Assembly (NCBI RefSeq): GCF_010731595.1
Contig: NZ_AP022582.1
Coordinates: forward strand, 4,154,001 to 4,218,000
Direction: 5' to 3'
Source of the DNA: Mycobacterium seoulense
GTDB taxonomy: Bacteria > Actinomycetota > Actinomycetes > Mycobacteriales > Mycobacteriaceae
DNA: 64,000 nucleotides
Below the pieces are notes generated by a model. The model was not told the DNA's origin and made no database searches. It worked only from the letters and a program-made list of their open reading frames with translations. Positions within the stretch are counted from its first letter, which is position 1; each line of letters begins with the position of its first letter. A program made the position numbers and the translations under genes. Of this stretch, positions 19,153-28,151 are shown one piece after another.

Positions 19153-19440
19153 ATGTCGGAACAGTCATGGAATTTCGCCGGTATCGAAGCGGGATCCAGC
19201 TCGATTGCGGGCGCTGTGCAAACCACCCAGAGCCTTCTCGACGAGGGGAAGAGTTCCCTCGCCAAGCTGGCCGAGGCGTGGGGCGGCAGCGGTTCGGAGG
19301 CCTACCAGCAGGTCCAGCGGAATTGGGACGACACCTCCGCTGAACTCAACGCCGCGTTGCAGGCGCTGTCCCAGCGCATCACCGAGGCCAGCCAGGCGAT
19401 GGCTCAAACCGAATCCGGCGTCACGGGCATGTTCACGTAA
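19153..19440 (+). CDS. esxA: EsxA (ESAT-6), membrane-active WXG100 effector
   Basis: 95 aa. It starts [20 protein letters not shown], with the turn W43-G-G ([16 protein letters not shown]) and the C-terminus [17 protein letters not shown], nearly the standard ESAT-6 pattern. It is secreted with EsxB and contributes to phagosomal membrane damage in pathogenic mycobacteria. AACGGAG lies just before the ATG. An 11-bp inverted repeat follows the stop codon (see separate entry). Full preservation of esxBA argues that ESX-1 is functional despite the PE35 lesion. Confidence 0.97.
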   Translation: MSEQSWNFAGIEAGSSSIAGAVQTTQSLLDEGKSSLAKLAEAWGGSGSEAYQQVQRNWDDTSAELNAALQALSQRITEASQAMAQTESGVTGMFT

Positions 19441-19456
19441 GACGATGGCGAGCGGC

Positions 19457-19514
19457 GAAGCACGAGATTGGGCCACGTCGACCTGACCGGCGATTTAGGC
19501 TCTTCTCGTGCTTC
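19457..19514 (+). terminator. long-loop stem after esxA (attenuator or transcript stabiliser)
   Basis: GAAGCACGAGA (19457-19467) and TCTCGTGCTTC (19504-19514) are perfect 11-bp inverted arms separated by 36 nt, ending 31 nt before the espI start. No T-run follows, so it is not a classic intrinsic terminator. It may protect the esxBA mRNA 3' end or attenuate read-through into espI (inference). Confidence 0.5.
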
Positions 19515-19545
19515 CTCGCATGAACGTGTTTGACGGAAGGGTTTG

Positions 19546-21270
19546 ATGGCGGCCGACTACGACCGGCTCTTCCAATCCCTCGAGGGAATGGAATTACCCG
19601 ATGAGGCCACGGCGCAGACGGAATTCGACGTCGATGCGCCGGTTGCCATGCCGTCCGGCCCGCCCAAACCCAACGGCCATCCCCCGCCACCGATGCCGGT
19701 CGACCTGGCGGATCGCGCCGTTCCCACCCGAGTGGAATCGACACCGCCGCCGGTCGACTGGTCCCCACCAAGCGAGCCGGCCAGGCCGCCCATGCCGGTC
19801 GACCTGCCCGAGCAATCCGATCGAACGGAATCGCCCCCGCCACCTCCACCAATGCCGGTCGACCCGCTCCCAGAACCTTCACCGGCCCGGGTCGAGCCGC
19901 CGCCGGTAGAGCGGCCCCGGCAACCACCGCCGGCCCCACCCGAATCCGCACCGGCCGACCGGCGCCACCGGCAGCCGCCGCCGGTCCGGCCGGAATCGTC
20001 TGCGCCCCAACCGGAACCGCGGGTCCAACCCCCCGCCCCGCAGCCGCGGCATGCGCGCCGCGCCGATCACACCGACGCGCCGAACGTACCCAACGCCGCG
20101 CCCAGCCGGCACGGCCACCGCGCCGAGAGCCGACCGGGTCGTCCGAAAGCAGCGATCGGCCCTTCCACGACATCGAGTTTGGGCACCGGCCACCCGGCAC
20201 CGAAAATCAACGGCGGGCCGGTGCCGTTGCGGCAACGTGAACCCGACGTGGTTGCCGCCCGTCCTCCTCGCCAAACGCGGAAACCGCTCGCCGAGGCGCC
20301 GGCGCAGCCGAAATCGCCTCCCGTAGCGGTGAATGGTGATCGCGGCAGCACAGATGCCGTCACCCACATTGGCGTGCAACCGGCCAGGAAGACAGCGGAA
20401 AGGGCGGTACCTCAACGGGGTTGGCAACACTGGTTGTACCAGTTGACGCGCATCAACGCAGGCCCGTCCCGGGACGAAAAGTACGAGCAGGACTTGTACC
20501 GGCGAATTCGCCGCATTCCGAGCGGTTCTCACCAGATCGCGGTGGTGGGCCTCAAGGGCGGGGTGGGGAAGACGACCGTGACGGTCGCCCTCGGCTCGGC
20601 GCTGGCACAGGTGCGAGGCGACCGGATCCTGGCACTCGATGCCGATGCCGACTCGGGTAACCTCGCCGATCGCGCGGGCCATCGGTCCGGCTCGACCGTA
20701 GCGGAACTGCTTGCAGACAAGGGCCCGTCGCATTACAACGACGTCCGCGCGCACACCGGCGTCAACGCGGTCAACCTGGAGGTGCTCGGCGCGGCGCAGT
20801 ACGCCACGGCGCAGCGCGCGTTCAGCGCCGCGGACTGGCAGTTCGCGGCCGACGCGGTGTCGAAGTTCTACAGCGTGGTCTTGGCCGACTGCGGGGCGGG
20901 TATGACGCGCGGCGTGCTCGCAACGGCGTCCGGGGTGGTCATCGTGACCAGCGCGTCGGTCGACGGCGCCCGGCAGGCGGCGGTCGCGATCGATTGGTTG
21001 CGTAACAACGGACATCACGAATTGCTCGGCCGCGCGTGCGTCGTGATCAACCATGTTGCGCCGGGAGAGCCCAACGTCGCCATCACTGACCTGGTTCGCC
21101 AGTTCGGGCAGCACGTTCGGCCGGATCGAGTGGTGGTGTTGCCGTGGGACAAACACATTGCGGCCGGAGGGGAGATCGACATTCGCCTGTTCGACCCGGT
21201 CTACAAGCGTAGGATTACCGAGCTTGCCGCAGCACTGTCCGACGATTTCGACAGGGGTGAACGTCGTTGA
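19546..21270 (+). CDS. espI: EspI, proline-rich MinD-like ATPase of ESX-1
   Basis: 574 aa. About 280 N-terminal residues are a proline-rich disordered region with a repeated PPMPVD motif, followed by a basic linker. The C-terminal ATPase-like domain starts after QRGWQHWLYQLTRIN and has the deviant Walker A KGGVGKTT at about residues 337-344, then LALDADADSGNLADR and VVLADCGAG. In M. tuberculosis EspI shuts down ESX-1 secretion when ATP is low. I chose ATG 19546, matching the family start MAADYD, over TTG 19543. Its stop overlaps the TTG of eccD1. Confidence 0.93.
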   Translation: MAADYDRLFQSLEGMELPDEATAQTEFDVDAPVAMPSGPPKPNGHPPPPMPVDLADRAVPTRVESTPPPVDWSPPSEPARPPMPVDLPEQSDRTESPPPPPPMPVDPLPEPSPARVEPPPVERPRQPPPAPPESAPADRRHRQPPPVRPESSAPQPEPRVQPPAPQPRHARRADHTDAPNVPNAAPSRHGHRAESRPGRPKAAIGPSTTSSLGTGHPAPKINGGPVPLRQREPDVVAARPPRQTRKPLAEAPAQPKSPPVAVNGDRGSTDAVTHIGVQPARKTAERAVPQRGWQHWLYQLTRINAGPSRDEKYEQDLYRRIRRIPSGSHQIAVVGLKGGVGKTTVTVALGSALAQVRGDRILALDADADSGNLADRAGHRSGSTVAELLADKGPSHYNDVRAHTGVNAVNLEVLGAAQYATAQRAFSAADWQFAADAVSKFYSVVLADCGAGMTRGVLATASGVVIVTSASVDGARQAAVAIDWLRNNGHHELLGRACVVINHVAPGEPNVAITDLVRQFGQHVRPDRVVVLPWDKHIAAGGEIDIRLFDPVYKRRITELAAALSDDFDRGERR

Positions 21271-22817
21271 GCGCACCCACCGCCACCGCCGGCGCGGCCG
21301 CCGCTGCCGGGCCCGCCGGCGCCACGCCCGCCAAGCCCGCGACGACCCGGGTGACCATCCTCACCGGTCGGCGAATGACCGACGTCGTGCTGCCGTCGTC
21401 GGCAACGATAGAGACCTACGTCGACGACACCGTCGCGGTGCTGGCCGAACTGCTCGAAGATACTCCGGCCGATGTGTTGGCCGGCTTTGACTTTTCCGCC
21501 CAGGGCGCTTGGACTTTCGCCAGGCCGGGAGCCCCGCCCCTGAACCCCGACAAGTCCCTCGACGACGCGGTCGTCGTCGACGGGTCGCTGCTGACGCTCG
21601 TTTCGGTGAGCCGGACGGAGCGGTACCGCCCGCTGGTTGAGGACGTCATCGACGCGATCGCCGTGCTCGACGAATCGCCGGAGTTCGACCGGACCGCATT
21701 GAATCGCTTCGTCGGCATCGCGCTTCCCGTGGTGGCCCTGGCCATTACCAGCATTGCGGCACTGGCGTGGTGGAACACCGGGCGTCACCTGTGGTGGCCG
21801 TTGGCGCTGGGTATTGCTGGGCTCCTGGCGCTGGCGGGCAGCTGGGGCGCGAAGAAGTTCTACCGGAATCCGAGCCTGTCCGAGAGCCTGCTGGCGACGG
21901 CGGCACCGCTGATCACAGTTGCTGCGGCACTGGCTATTCCGCGGCCGCGCGGAGCCGATCCGCTGGGGGCGCCCCAACTGGCCGGCGCCGCAGCGGTCGT
22001 GCTGTTCTTGACGCTGCTGACCCGGGGCGGGCCCCGTCGGCGCTCCGAGCTTGCGTCGTTTGTCGTGATCACCGCCATCGCGGTCACCGCGGCGGCCGTG
22101 GCGTTCGGCTATGGCTGGCAGCACTGGGTACCGGCGGGAGCGATCGTCTTCGGGCTCTTCACCATCACCAACGCGGCGAAGCTGACCGTTGCCGTGGCCA
22201 GGATCGCCCTGCCCCCGATTCCCGCGCCCGGCGAGGCCGTCGATCATGACGAATTGCTCGATGCGGTTGCCGGCCAAGAGGTCGGCGACGACAAGGAGGC
22301 CCGGACCTGGCAGGCGATCATCGCCTCGGTGCCCGACTCCGCCGTGCGCCTCACCGAGCGCAGCGAGTTGGCCAAGCGACTGCTGATCGGATTCGTTGCG
22401 GCCGGCACCCTGGTTCTGACGGTGGGCGCCATCGCGATCGTGGTGCGCGGACACTTCTTCGTGCACAGCCTGGTGGTGGCGGGTTTGGTCACGGCCGCAT
22501 GCGGATTCAGGTCGCGTCTCTACGCGGACCGTTGGTGCGCGTGGGCGCTGCTGGCGGCAACCGTCGCGATCCCGGTTGGGGTAATTGCCAGGTTGAGCAT
22601 CTGGTTTCCGCACAGCGCCTGGCTGTTGCTGACCATCCTCGCGAGCACCGGCCTGATTGCGCTCGCTGCCGTCGCCGCGACGATCGGGATTCGCCGCGTC
22701 TCGCCGGTCATGAAGCGCGTTCTGGAACTGCTCGACGGCGTCCTGGTCGCCGCGATCCTGCCAATGCTCTTGTGGATCACCGGCGTCTACGACATCGTCC
22801 GCAACATCCAATTCTGA
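21267..22817 (+). CDS. eccD1: EccD1, multispanning channel component of ESX-1
   Basis: 516 aa. A ubiquitin-like cytosolic N-domain (TRVTILTGRRMTDVVLPSSATIETYVDD, about residues 25-120) precedes around eleven transmembrane helices from about residue 150 (IALPVVALAITSIAALAWW) to the end (DGVLVAAILPMLLWITGVYDIV). EccD forms the membrane vestibule of the type VII complex. The start is TTG 21267 in a TTGA overlap with the espI stop, implying coupled translation. It is followed by espJ after 92 nt. Confidence 0.94.
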   Translation: MSAPTATAGAAAAAGPAGATPAKPATTRVTILTGRRMTDVVLPSSATIETYVDDTVAVLAELLEDTPADVLAGFDFSAQGAWTFARPGAPPLNPDKSLDDAVVVDGSLLTLVSVSRTERYRPLVEDVIDAIAVLDESPEFDRTALNRFVGIALPVVALAITSIAALAWWNTGRHLWWPLALGIAGLLALAGSWGAKKFYRNPSLSESLLATAAPLITVAAALAIPRPRGADPLGAPQLAGAAAVVLFLTLLTRGGPRRRSELASFVVITAIAVTAAAVAFGYGWQHWVPAGAIVFGLFTITNAAKLTVAVARIALPPIPAPGEAVDHDELLDAVAGQEVGDDKEARTWQAIIASVPDSAVRLTERSELAKRLLIGFVAAGTLVLTVGAIAIVVRGHFFVHSLVVAGLVTAACGFRSRLYADRWCAWALLAATVAIPVGVIARLSIWFPHSAWLLLTILASTGLIALAAVAATIGIRRVSPVMKRVLELLDGVLVAAILPMLLWITGVYDIVRNIQF

Positions 22818-22909
22818 CGACGGTGGTGGCGCCCGAAATTGCCGCAGTTCCGGGGGTGCCGGGTTGGGTAAGATTCTCGTGACGGGAAACGCGTAGAGGA
22901 GAGCGGCTG

Positions 22910-23626
22910 ATGATCGAACCATTGGTCGTTGAGCCCTCCCGTTTGCAGGCTGCGGGAAACACATTGCGCGACCTGGTCTTTCCCGTGCCGCCCGCCCCGA
23001 TCGTGGCTCCCGGGACGGATTCCGTGTCGGCGGCGGTCAATGCGACGTTGCCGATCATCGAATCGCCGGTGACCGATGGATTGCCCGCCGTCAAGGCCGC
23101 GCTGTCCAAGACGGGATCCAGCATCGCCGCCGCGGCCGCAATGTACACCGACACCGACGAGAGACTCGGTGACCACCTCACGCAGGTTCAGTTCCGCGGC
23201 GCCGCAACGGAGCCCGCGGCCGGCGGTTCGGCCGAGAAGCCCGCGGGGGGTCCGGTAGACGAACCGGCGGAAGACAAAAAGCCCGGGCCTGTCAAGCCGA
23301 CTCCGCAGCCCGCCACGTCGGCGCCCCAACTCGATCAAATGGCGGGCGCGGCAGGATCACTGGGATCCGTGATGCAGGGCATGCAGGGGGCGATGGGCAG
23401 CATGCAGGGCATGCAGGGCGCCGGCGCCACGCCTGCGCAACTCGCTGACAGCACCAAGCCCGACGACGGGGCGCGTCAGGTCGACGAGGAAAAGAACCAC
23501 GAAGGCGAGCAGCCGGGGGTGCCCGCCGAGGGCGCGGCACCGGGCTCCGAAACCTCGCAGGGCGCGCCGGTGGCGGCACCCTCGACGGCGGGACCCGAGG
23601 CGGCGCCGTCAGAGATCACCCTCTGA
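22910..23626 (+). CDS. espJ: EspJ, ESX-1 associated substrate
   Basis: 238 aa, Rv3878 family. The N-terminal 95 residues are a helical WXG100-like domain (EPLVVEPSRLQAAGNTL, GTDSVSAAVNATLPIIESPVTDGLPAVKAAL, AAMYTDTDERLGDHL; YTDTD gives a YxxxD motif). The rest is low-complexity Pro/Ala/Gly/Met with an internal MQG repeat (GMQGAMGSMQGMQG). EspJ is an ESX-1 secreted, phosphorylated protein in M. tuberculosis, with no enzymatic activity known. AGAGGAGAG precedes the ATG. It is slightly shorter than the 280-aa M. tuberculosis protein, mostly in the tail. Confidence 0.87.
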   Translation: MIEPLVVEPSRLQAAGNTLRDLVFPVPPAPIVAPGTDSVSAAVNATLPIIESPVTDGLPAVKAALSKTGSSIAAAAAMYTDTDERLGDHLTQVQFRGAATEPAAGGSAEKPAGGPVDEPAEDKKPGPVKPTPQPATSAPQLDQMAGAAGSLGSVMQGMQGAMGSMQGMQGAGATPAQLADSTKPDDGARQVDEEKNHEGEQPGVPAEGAAPGSETSQGAPVAAPSTAGPEAAPSEITL

Positions 23627-23935
23627 GCCGATAGTCCCCGGACAAGCCGCGCCTCGGTTGAGGCTGAGCCGGCGTGTGCGTCTCAGCGGCGATGGATCGA
23701 CCAGGTCGTGGTTGACGCGCGCGGGCGTAGAGATCGCAATCGATGTGGCCGCCGGCCCCCCGCTCGGGGCATAGCTGGTCCGCGCTGTCGATGATCGCCC
23801 GCGACCACCTCTTCCCGGTCTGTCGGACATAACTGCTGGTCCGATGGCCTTGCATCTGGTGTAGTCATATGACTACACTTCCGGGGTAGCACACTGTAGT
23901 CATTTGACTACAGCACCGACTCGGAGGAGACGACC
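23627..23935 (+). promoter_or_regulatory. operator/promoter region of the extra espB: two 20-bp palindromes
   Basis: This gap after espJ contains GTGTAGTCATATGACTACAC (23859-23878), a perfect palindrome, and CTGTAGTCATTTGACTACAG (23894-23913), palindromic except at the two central bases. Their centres are 35 bp apart, and the second ends 22 nt before the GTG start. Both have the core TGTAGTCA-N2-TGACTACA, a typical dimeric repressor site. A GGAGGA ribosome site lies at 23923-23928. Earlier, GCTGAG (23663-23668) and CTCAGC (23682-23687) can form a weak stem after espJ. I saw no matching regulator gene next to it. Confidence 0.75.
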
Positions 23936-25369
23936 GTGACGCAGACGCTGACGCAACCGCAGGCGCTGAGTGTGGAGTACCAGGAGCTGATGACGCGGGC
24001 CGACGAGGTGGAGGCCGCGATTCCGGGCCAGCCTGCCGAGAACCCCGGCGCGCCCTGCGCCCTGGCGATGGTCACCGCGGCCGCCGCGCAACTTGCGTTG
24101 TCCGCCGACAACATGCGGCTTTATCTGGGCGTGGGCGACCGGGAGCGCCGGCGACTGGCGGAGTCGCTGCGAAACGCTGCCAAGGCCTACGAGGAAGTGG
24201 ACGAAAGCGCGGAGGAGGCCATTGACAACGGCACGTCCGTGTCGCCGGCGACGCCCGGCCTCGCGGACGAAGGGCCGGACCCGGTGACACTGAGCGACAC
24301 GAAAAAGGTTGCGGCGCCGGTTGAAGAGACGCCTTATTACCCGGTCCGGCAGGCCGCCGAGGAGATCGCCGCGCTTGATCAGGGCATCTCGTTCGATCTG
24401 TTCGCGTCGGCGTGGACCGTTCACCAACGGACGCTGCTTGAAGCCCGCTATCGATTCCGGCCGTTCGTCGATTGGTATGGCGACGCCGCGTATGCCGTTG
24501 AAGACAACTTCGATTCGCACAGGTCGTGGTTGGACCAGATGGCGGCGTTGTCCGGCACGATGGTCAGCCAGGCGCAAGGCGTCATGTCAACGCACCGCTG
24601 GGCGGTGACCGAGCATCCCACGGTCGCGCAGCTGAAGGAACTCGACGATGCCTGGGTCCACTTCCAAACTCACTTACCCGCGGCGCACTGGAAGGGCAGC
24701 GTCAAGCCCGCTCTGGAAGAGGAGTACGCGAGGTTGCAGAAGAAATCGGAAGAAGTGCTGGCCGAGTACGAAAAGCGGGCGGCATTACCGTTGGCGCCGA
24801 TCAATCCCCCCAAGCCTCCTGCCGCCTACTACATCGCTCCGCCTCCCGAGCCTGGCTCGTACGAGACGGATCCCGGCACCCCGTACGACGAGTTGCCCTA
24901 CGGCGACGAATATGTGACCACCCCGACGGGCATGCCGAGCGCGCCGTTTGCCGGCACGCCGCCGATGCCCACCGACCCGACGCCAGCGGGCGCATTGAGG
25001 GGGGCGCCCGCTGGCTCGACAGCGCCGGGTGTCAAACCGGCCTCATTCGGGGGCAAGGGAATTGGTGGTGGCCTGCCGTCGATGCCCTTGCAGCCCCCGA
25101 TGGACGCCGAAGCGGCGTCACGACCGGTCGGCGCGGCCGCCGGGCCCACGGGACCGGGCCGCGGGATCCCGAGCGCCACGGCCGGTTTGGGGGCCGGTGG
25201 CATGGGCGCGGCTCCGATGGGCGCTCCCGGCGCTCAGGGGCAGCACAACGCCAAGGGCAAGCGCGCGACCCAGGACCAGGAGTCCCTCTATACCGAGCAG
25301 CGGCCGTGGACCGAGGGCGTCATCGGCCGCCGGCGCAGGGACGTCCCCGAGGGAAGGGAGGCCAAGTAA
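23936..25369 (+). CDS. espB: EspB paralogue on the opposite strand (espB copy 2)
   Basis: 477 aa, clear EspB. The PE/PPE-like N-domain begins MTQTLTQPQALSVEYQELMTRADEVEAA and includes LSADNMRLYL, SLRNAAKAYEEVDE (the YxxxD signal YEEVD) and RFRPFVDWYGDAAYAVEDN. A Pro/Gly linker starts after INPPKPPAAYYIAPPPEP, and the protein ends in the EspB tail LYTEQRPWTEGVIGRRRR. The N-domain looks at least as close to M. tuberculosis EspB as the copy at the usual site (28152-29600). The GTG start has GGAGGA 7 nt upstream and is headed by two palindromic operators, so it is a separately controlled gene. It converges on espK across a bidirectional terminator. EspB is cleaved by MycP1 and forms heptameric rings. 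Confidence 0.9.
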   Translation: MTQTLTQPQALSVEYQELMTRADEVEAAIPGQPAENPGAPCALAMVTAAAAQLALSADNMRLYLGVGDRERRRLAESLRNAAKAYEEVDESAEEAIDNGTSVSPATPGLADEGPDPVTLSDTKKVAAPVEETPYYPVRQAAEEIAALDQGISFDLFASAWTVHQRTLLEARYRFRPFVDWYGDAAYAVEDNFDSHRSWLDQMAALSGTMVSQAQGVMSTHRWAVTEHPTVAQLKELDDAWVHFQTHLPAAHWKGSVKPALEEEYARLQKKSEEVLAEYEKRAALPLAPINPPKPPAAYYIAPPPEPGSYETDPGTPYDELPYGDEYVTTPTGMPSAPFAGTPPMPTDPTPAGALRGAPAGSTAPGVKPASFGGKGIGGGLPSMPLQPPMDAEAASRPVGAAAGPTGPGRGIPSATAGLGAGGMGAAPMGAPGAQGQHNAKGKRATQDQESLYTEQRPWTEGVIGRRRRDVPEGREAK

Positions 25370-25382
25370 TCAGCCAACGCTC

Positions 25383-25453
25383 AAACGAAGGCGGGCCTTT
25401 CCCATCTCGGCCGAGGGGTGCCGGGAACCTGGGAGAGGCCCGCCTTTTCGTTT
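25383..25453. terminator. bidirectional terminator between espB copy 2 and espK
   Basis: AAGGCGGGCCT (about 25388-25398) pairs with AGGCCCGCCTT (about 25435-25445). The arms extend outward through AAACGA/TCGTTT and inward through CCC/GGG. An A-rich left flank and a T-rich right flank (TTTTCGTTT) make it usable from both strands, which suits two converging genes. Confidence 0.75.
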
Positions 25454-27627
25454 CACGAAGCGTCGGATAGGGCCGCGGCCAACAATCCGTCGAGGTGCTT
25501 CCAGTACAGCCAGTCGGCGACGGCGGCGCGCTGGGCGGCGGGATCGGCTGCGGTGTGCGCCTGGTGGAGGATGACCTCTTGGGCGTGCTCGGCGTAGCGA
25601 TGGAACGCCCGCAGATGCGCGACCCGTCGCCCGGGCGAACGACTGGCAAGGGGTTTCATCAGCTCGAACCACAACATGGGCCGCTCGTCGGCGCTGGGGC
25701 TGTCATCCTGCGGCGGCACCGGCATCTCGGCCAGCATCTCCTGCAGGCTGATCTTCCCTTCGGCCAGCGATGCCGCGAGCCGTGCGGCAGTCTCGGGATC
25801 CACCAACTCATCGGGCGCGCGTTGCTGGTCAGCCGACGGCTTGGTGTCCGCCGGCGCCGGCGGCAACATGCTCACCAACCGCACATCGGTGGTGGCCGCC
25901 AACCGATCCGCCGCCTCGGGGTCAACCACCTCGAGGCGTGACCTGCCGATCATGTCTCCGCTGTCCGGGATGTCATCCGGCTTGAGCACGATCTTGGCCG
26001 CGCCGGAATCGGAATCGGCCAATTGCTCCTCGGTCGCGATCACCGCCCGCAGCTTCTTATCGTGATGGTCCGCCCAACCCTGCACGGCCATCACCGGATA
26101 AGTGGCCCAGCCGGCCCTTTCGGCGGCAGCTATCGACCCATCGGCGGTCGCCATCTGCACCTGTTCGGGTAATTGCACTCCGTCGGGGATGTAGGCGAGC
26201 CCGTAGCTGTTGGCCACCACGATCGCGCCGTCGGTGGTCACCGCGGTGACCCAGAAGAAACCGAGATCGCCCGCGCCGGGACTGCCGGGTGCGTTCAACG
26301 CCGCCGCGATGCGCCGCGCCAACCGCAGCGGATCGGTCCCGCCGCTCTGGCGGCGGGCCGCATCGGCGGTCGCGGCCTCGGCGATGGCGTCGCGTTCGGC
26401 GCGCGCTTTCGAGACCGGGATAATCGGCGTCACCACAACGGAATCCGCCGAGTCAACGCGTTCAGTCGACGAGGTCGGATCGGCAGCGGAGGCACTCGGC
26501 CGAGGGGCCGCCCTGTTGCCGGCCGCGGCCGGCCTGGTGGCAGCGCTACCGCCCTGCGACCTCGGCCCGGCGGGAGCGCTGGAACCCGCCCCGGGGCCCG
26601 CACCGGCTCCGCCGCCACGTGATCCGCCACCCGAGGCCCCCATCGGCGCGGCCGGCATGCCCGCCGCCCCGGCCGGTGCGGCCGCGGCCGCGTCTTCCGT
26701 GCGGGGCGCCACCGACGGTGACATCAACGACGCCGGCGTCATGCCCTTGCCGCGTCCACCTGAACCTAGGGGTTCCGCCGACGCGGCCGGGCTGAGCGGA
26801 GCCGCGGGGCCCAGGGGAGCCCCCGGTATGCCCCCCGGTCCGCCCGGCACCGCCGGTCCGGATCCGCCCGGCGCCGCGGCGGGCGGTACGTGCGGCTGCC
26901 CCGGAAGGGTAGGCATTCCGGACGGCGGTTGCGCGCCACCGCCCGTGGGCATTCCAGGTGGTGGCAGCGGCGGCGCGGCCGGCGGCGGGCTCACGGGCGC
27001 GGGTGGCGCGGGACTGGGCCGCGGGCGCTCTTCCTCCACAGGTGGTGTCCGGACCGGGGTATCAGGAAGCCCGACCGGGGGCGGTGTCTTCTGATCGAGC
27101 AGGTCCTGCAGTGCATTGTTGGGCGGCTTCCACGTTTTGCTCGCCACAATTCGCTCGGCGGTGCTCGTTACCACGCTGAGGTTCGCCCCGTAGGCGGTGC
27201 TGATCACCGTATTGATCGCGGCCGTCCGCTCGGCGGCATCCAGGCCGGCATCGTTTTCAAGCGCATTGATTTGCGTCTGCGCGGCCTCCACGATGTCGCT
27301 CACGTCCCACTTGGCCCAAGCGATCGAATCGGCGACATACCTGTGCCAGGTGATCACGGTCGCCAGACCGTTCTGCAGCTTCTTCAGTTCGTCGATGTTG
27401 GTGCCGAGCTCGCTCTTGGCGGCGGTGGCGGCACCGCCCGACCAAAATCCTCCGTCGAAGATTTCGCTCTGTTCATGTTGGCAGGCCTCCATCACCGCGG
27501 TGACCTGCCGTAGCACCTCGGTGTACCGCTGTGCCCGGTCGTAGTAGTTGTCCTCGTTTGCCTCCGGCCAGGCGTCCGGGGCAAGCATCTGCGAGGCGTA
27601 CTCGCCCATCGGCTTCGCGACGCCCAT
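25453..27627 (-). CDS. espK: EspK, ESX-1 associated chaperone/substrate
   Basis: 724 aa, close to the 729 aa of Rv3879c. The N-terminal ~190 residues form a WXG100-like helical domain (GGFWSGGAATAAKSEL carries the W-x-G). A ~230-residue Pro/Gly/Ala-rich disordered linker follows, then a conserved C-terminal domain from about residue 440 (LRLARRIAAALNAPGSPGAGDLGFFWVTAVTTDGAIVVANSYGLAYIPDG) to the end (ADWLYWKHLDGLLAAALSDAS). EspK binds EspB and is needed for its export in M. marinum. Here it sits between two espB genes, one convergent and one upstream on its own strand, so it may serve both. Confidence 0.92.
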   Translation of the reverse strand: MGVAKPMGEYASQMLAPDAWPEANEDNYYDRAQRYTEVLRQVTAVMEACQHEQSEIFDGGFWSGGAATAAKSELGTNIDELKKLQNGLATVITWHRYVADSIAWAKWDVSDIVEAAQTQINALENDAGLDAAERTAAINTVISTAYGANLSVVTSTAERIVASKTWKPPNNALQDLLDQKTPPPVGLPDTPVRTPPVEEERPRPSPAPPAPVSPPPAAPPLPPPGMPTGGGAQPPSGMPTLPGQPHVPPAAAPGGSGPAVPGGPGGIPGAPLGPAAPLSPAASAEPLGSGGRGKGMTPASLMSPSVAPRTEDAAAAAPAGAAGMPAAPMGASGGGSRGGGAGAGPGAGSSAPAGPRSQGGSAATRPAAAGNRAAPRPSASAADPTSSTERVDSADSVVVTPIIPVSKARAERDAIAEAATADAARRQSGGTDPLRLARRIAAALNAPGSPGAGDLGFFWVTAVTTDGAIVVANSYGLAYIPDGVQLPEQVQMATADGSIAAAERAGWATYPVMAVQGWADHHDKKLRAVIATEEQLADSDSGAAKIVLKPDDIPDSGDMIGRSRLEVVDPEAADRLAATTDVRLVSMLPPAPADTKPSADQQRAPDELVDPETAARLAASLAEGKISLQEMLAEMPVPPQDDSPSADERPMLWFELMKPLASRSPGRRVAHLRAFHRYAEHAQEVILHQAHTAADPAAQRAAVADWLYWKHLDGLLAAALSDAS

Positions 27628-27794
27628 TGCCTACTCCTCTCCGGCAGTACGGGCGAAACCCTTCGGCCGCCGGAAGGTACCGAACATCATGGTTATCAAG
27701 CGTAATCGACGTTCAGCCAAGCCAACTGCGGCAAATTGTGCATCCGTCACCGCCCGCGGCAACGGTCAACTCCTTGGCCGCCATCGGGTTTCGC

Positions 27795-28142
27795 TCAGGC
27801 CAAGCCGAAGGTCTCTTTGAGCGAACCGGCGATCCCCGCGGCCAATTCGATCAGCCGCTCGTGCTCGGCGTCGATGGCGTCCGTCGCCACGGCCTGCGCG
27901 TTACCAATCGCCTCGTTGATGCGTTGCTCGACCGTGTCGGCGCCGAGCCGCAGTAACCCGTCGTCGATCTGCAGGCCGGTCAGGCACAGCCGCGCGTTGA
28001 GGGTCGCCTCGACGGTCTCGGATTCGTCGGTCGCACTGAATGATTCCGTGTTTGTCCGGTATTGCTGGTCTTCCAAGGCAGACTGAAACCGCTGCGCTTG
28101 CCGCAGCGCCTCTGCCACCTGGGGGTGCATCTCGATGGTCAT
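27795..28142 (-). CDS. espL: EspL, YbaB-like ESX-1 accessory protein (copy 1)
   Basis: 115 aa, YbaB/EbfC-type fold. It begins MTIEMHPQVAEALRQAQRFQSALEDQQ, continues with the beta strands ESETVEATLNARLCLTGLQIDDGLLRLGADTVEQRINEAI, and ends with a helix. EspL is cytosolic, stabilises EspE, EspF and EspH, and is needed for ESX-1 export in M. marinum. Only 9 nt separate it from the espB copy 1 stop. A paralogue of nearly the same length lies at 31710-32072. Confidence 0.9.
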   Translation of the reverse strand: MTIEMHPQVAEALRQAQRFQSALEDQQYRTNTESFSATDESETVEATLNARLCLTGLQIDDGLLRLGADTVEQRINEAIGNAQAVATDAIDAEHERLIELAAGIAGSLKETFGLA

Positions 28143-28151
28143 TCGGGGTCC

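Noticed and set aside
23350..23430. Tandem ATGCAGGGC repeat, possible VNTR
   Set aside because: It encodes the MQG repeat in the EspJ tail. The array is short and imperfect, so there is no basis to call it a variable repeat.
23616..23855. Minus-strand 79-aa open frame upstream of the extra espB, possible regulator
   Set aside because: No helix-turn-helix or recognisable fold, no ribosome site. It is not accepted as the missing repressor.
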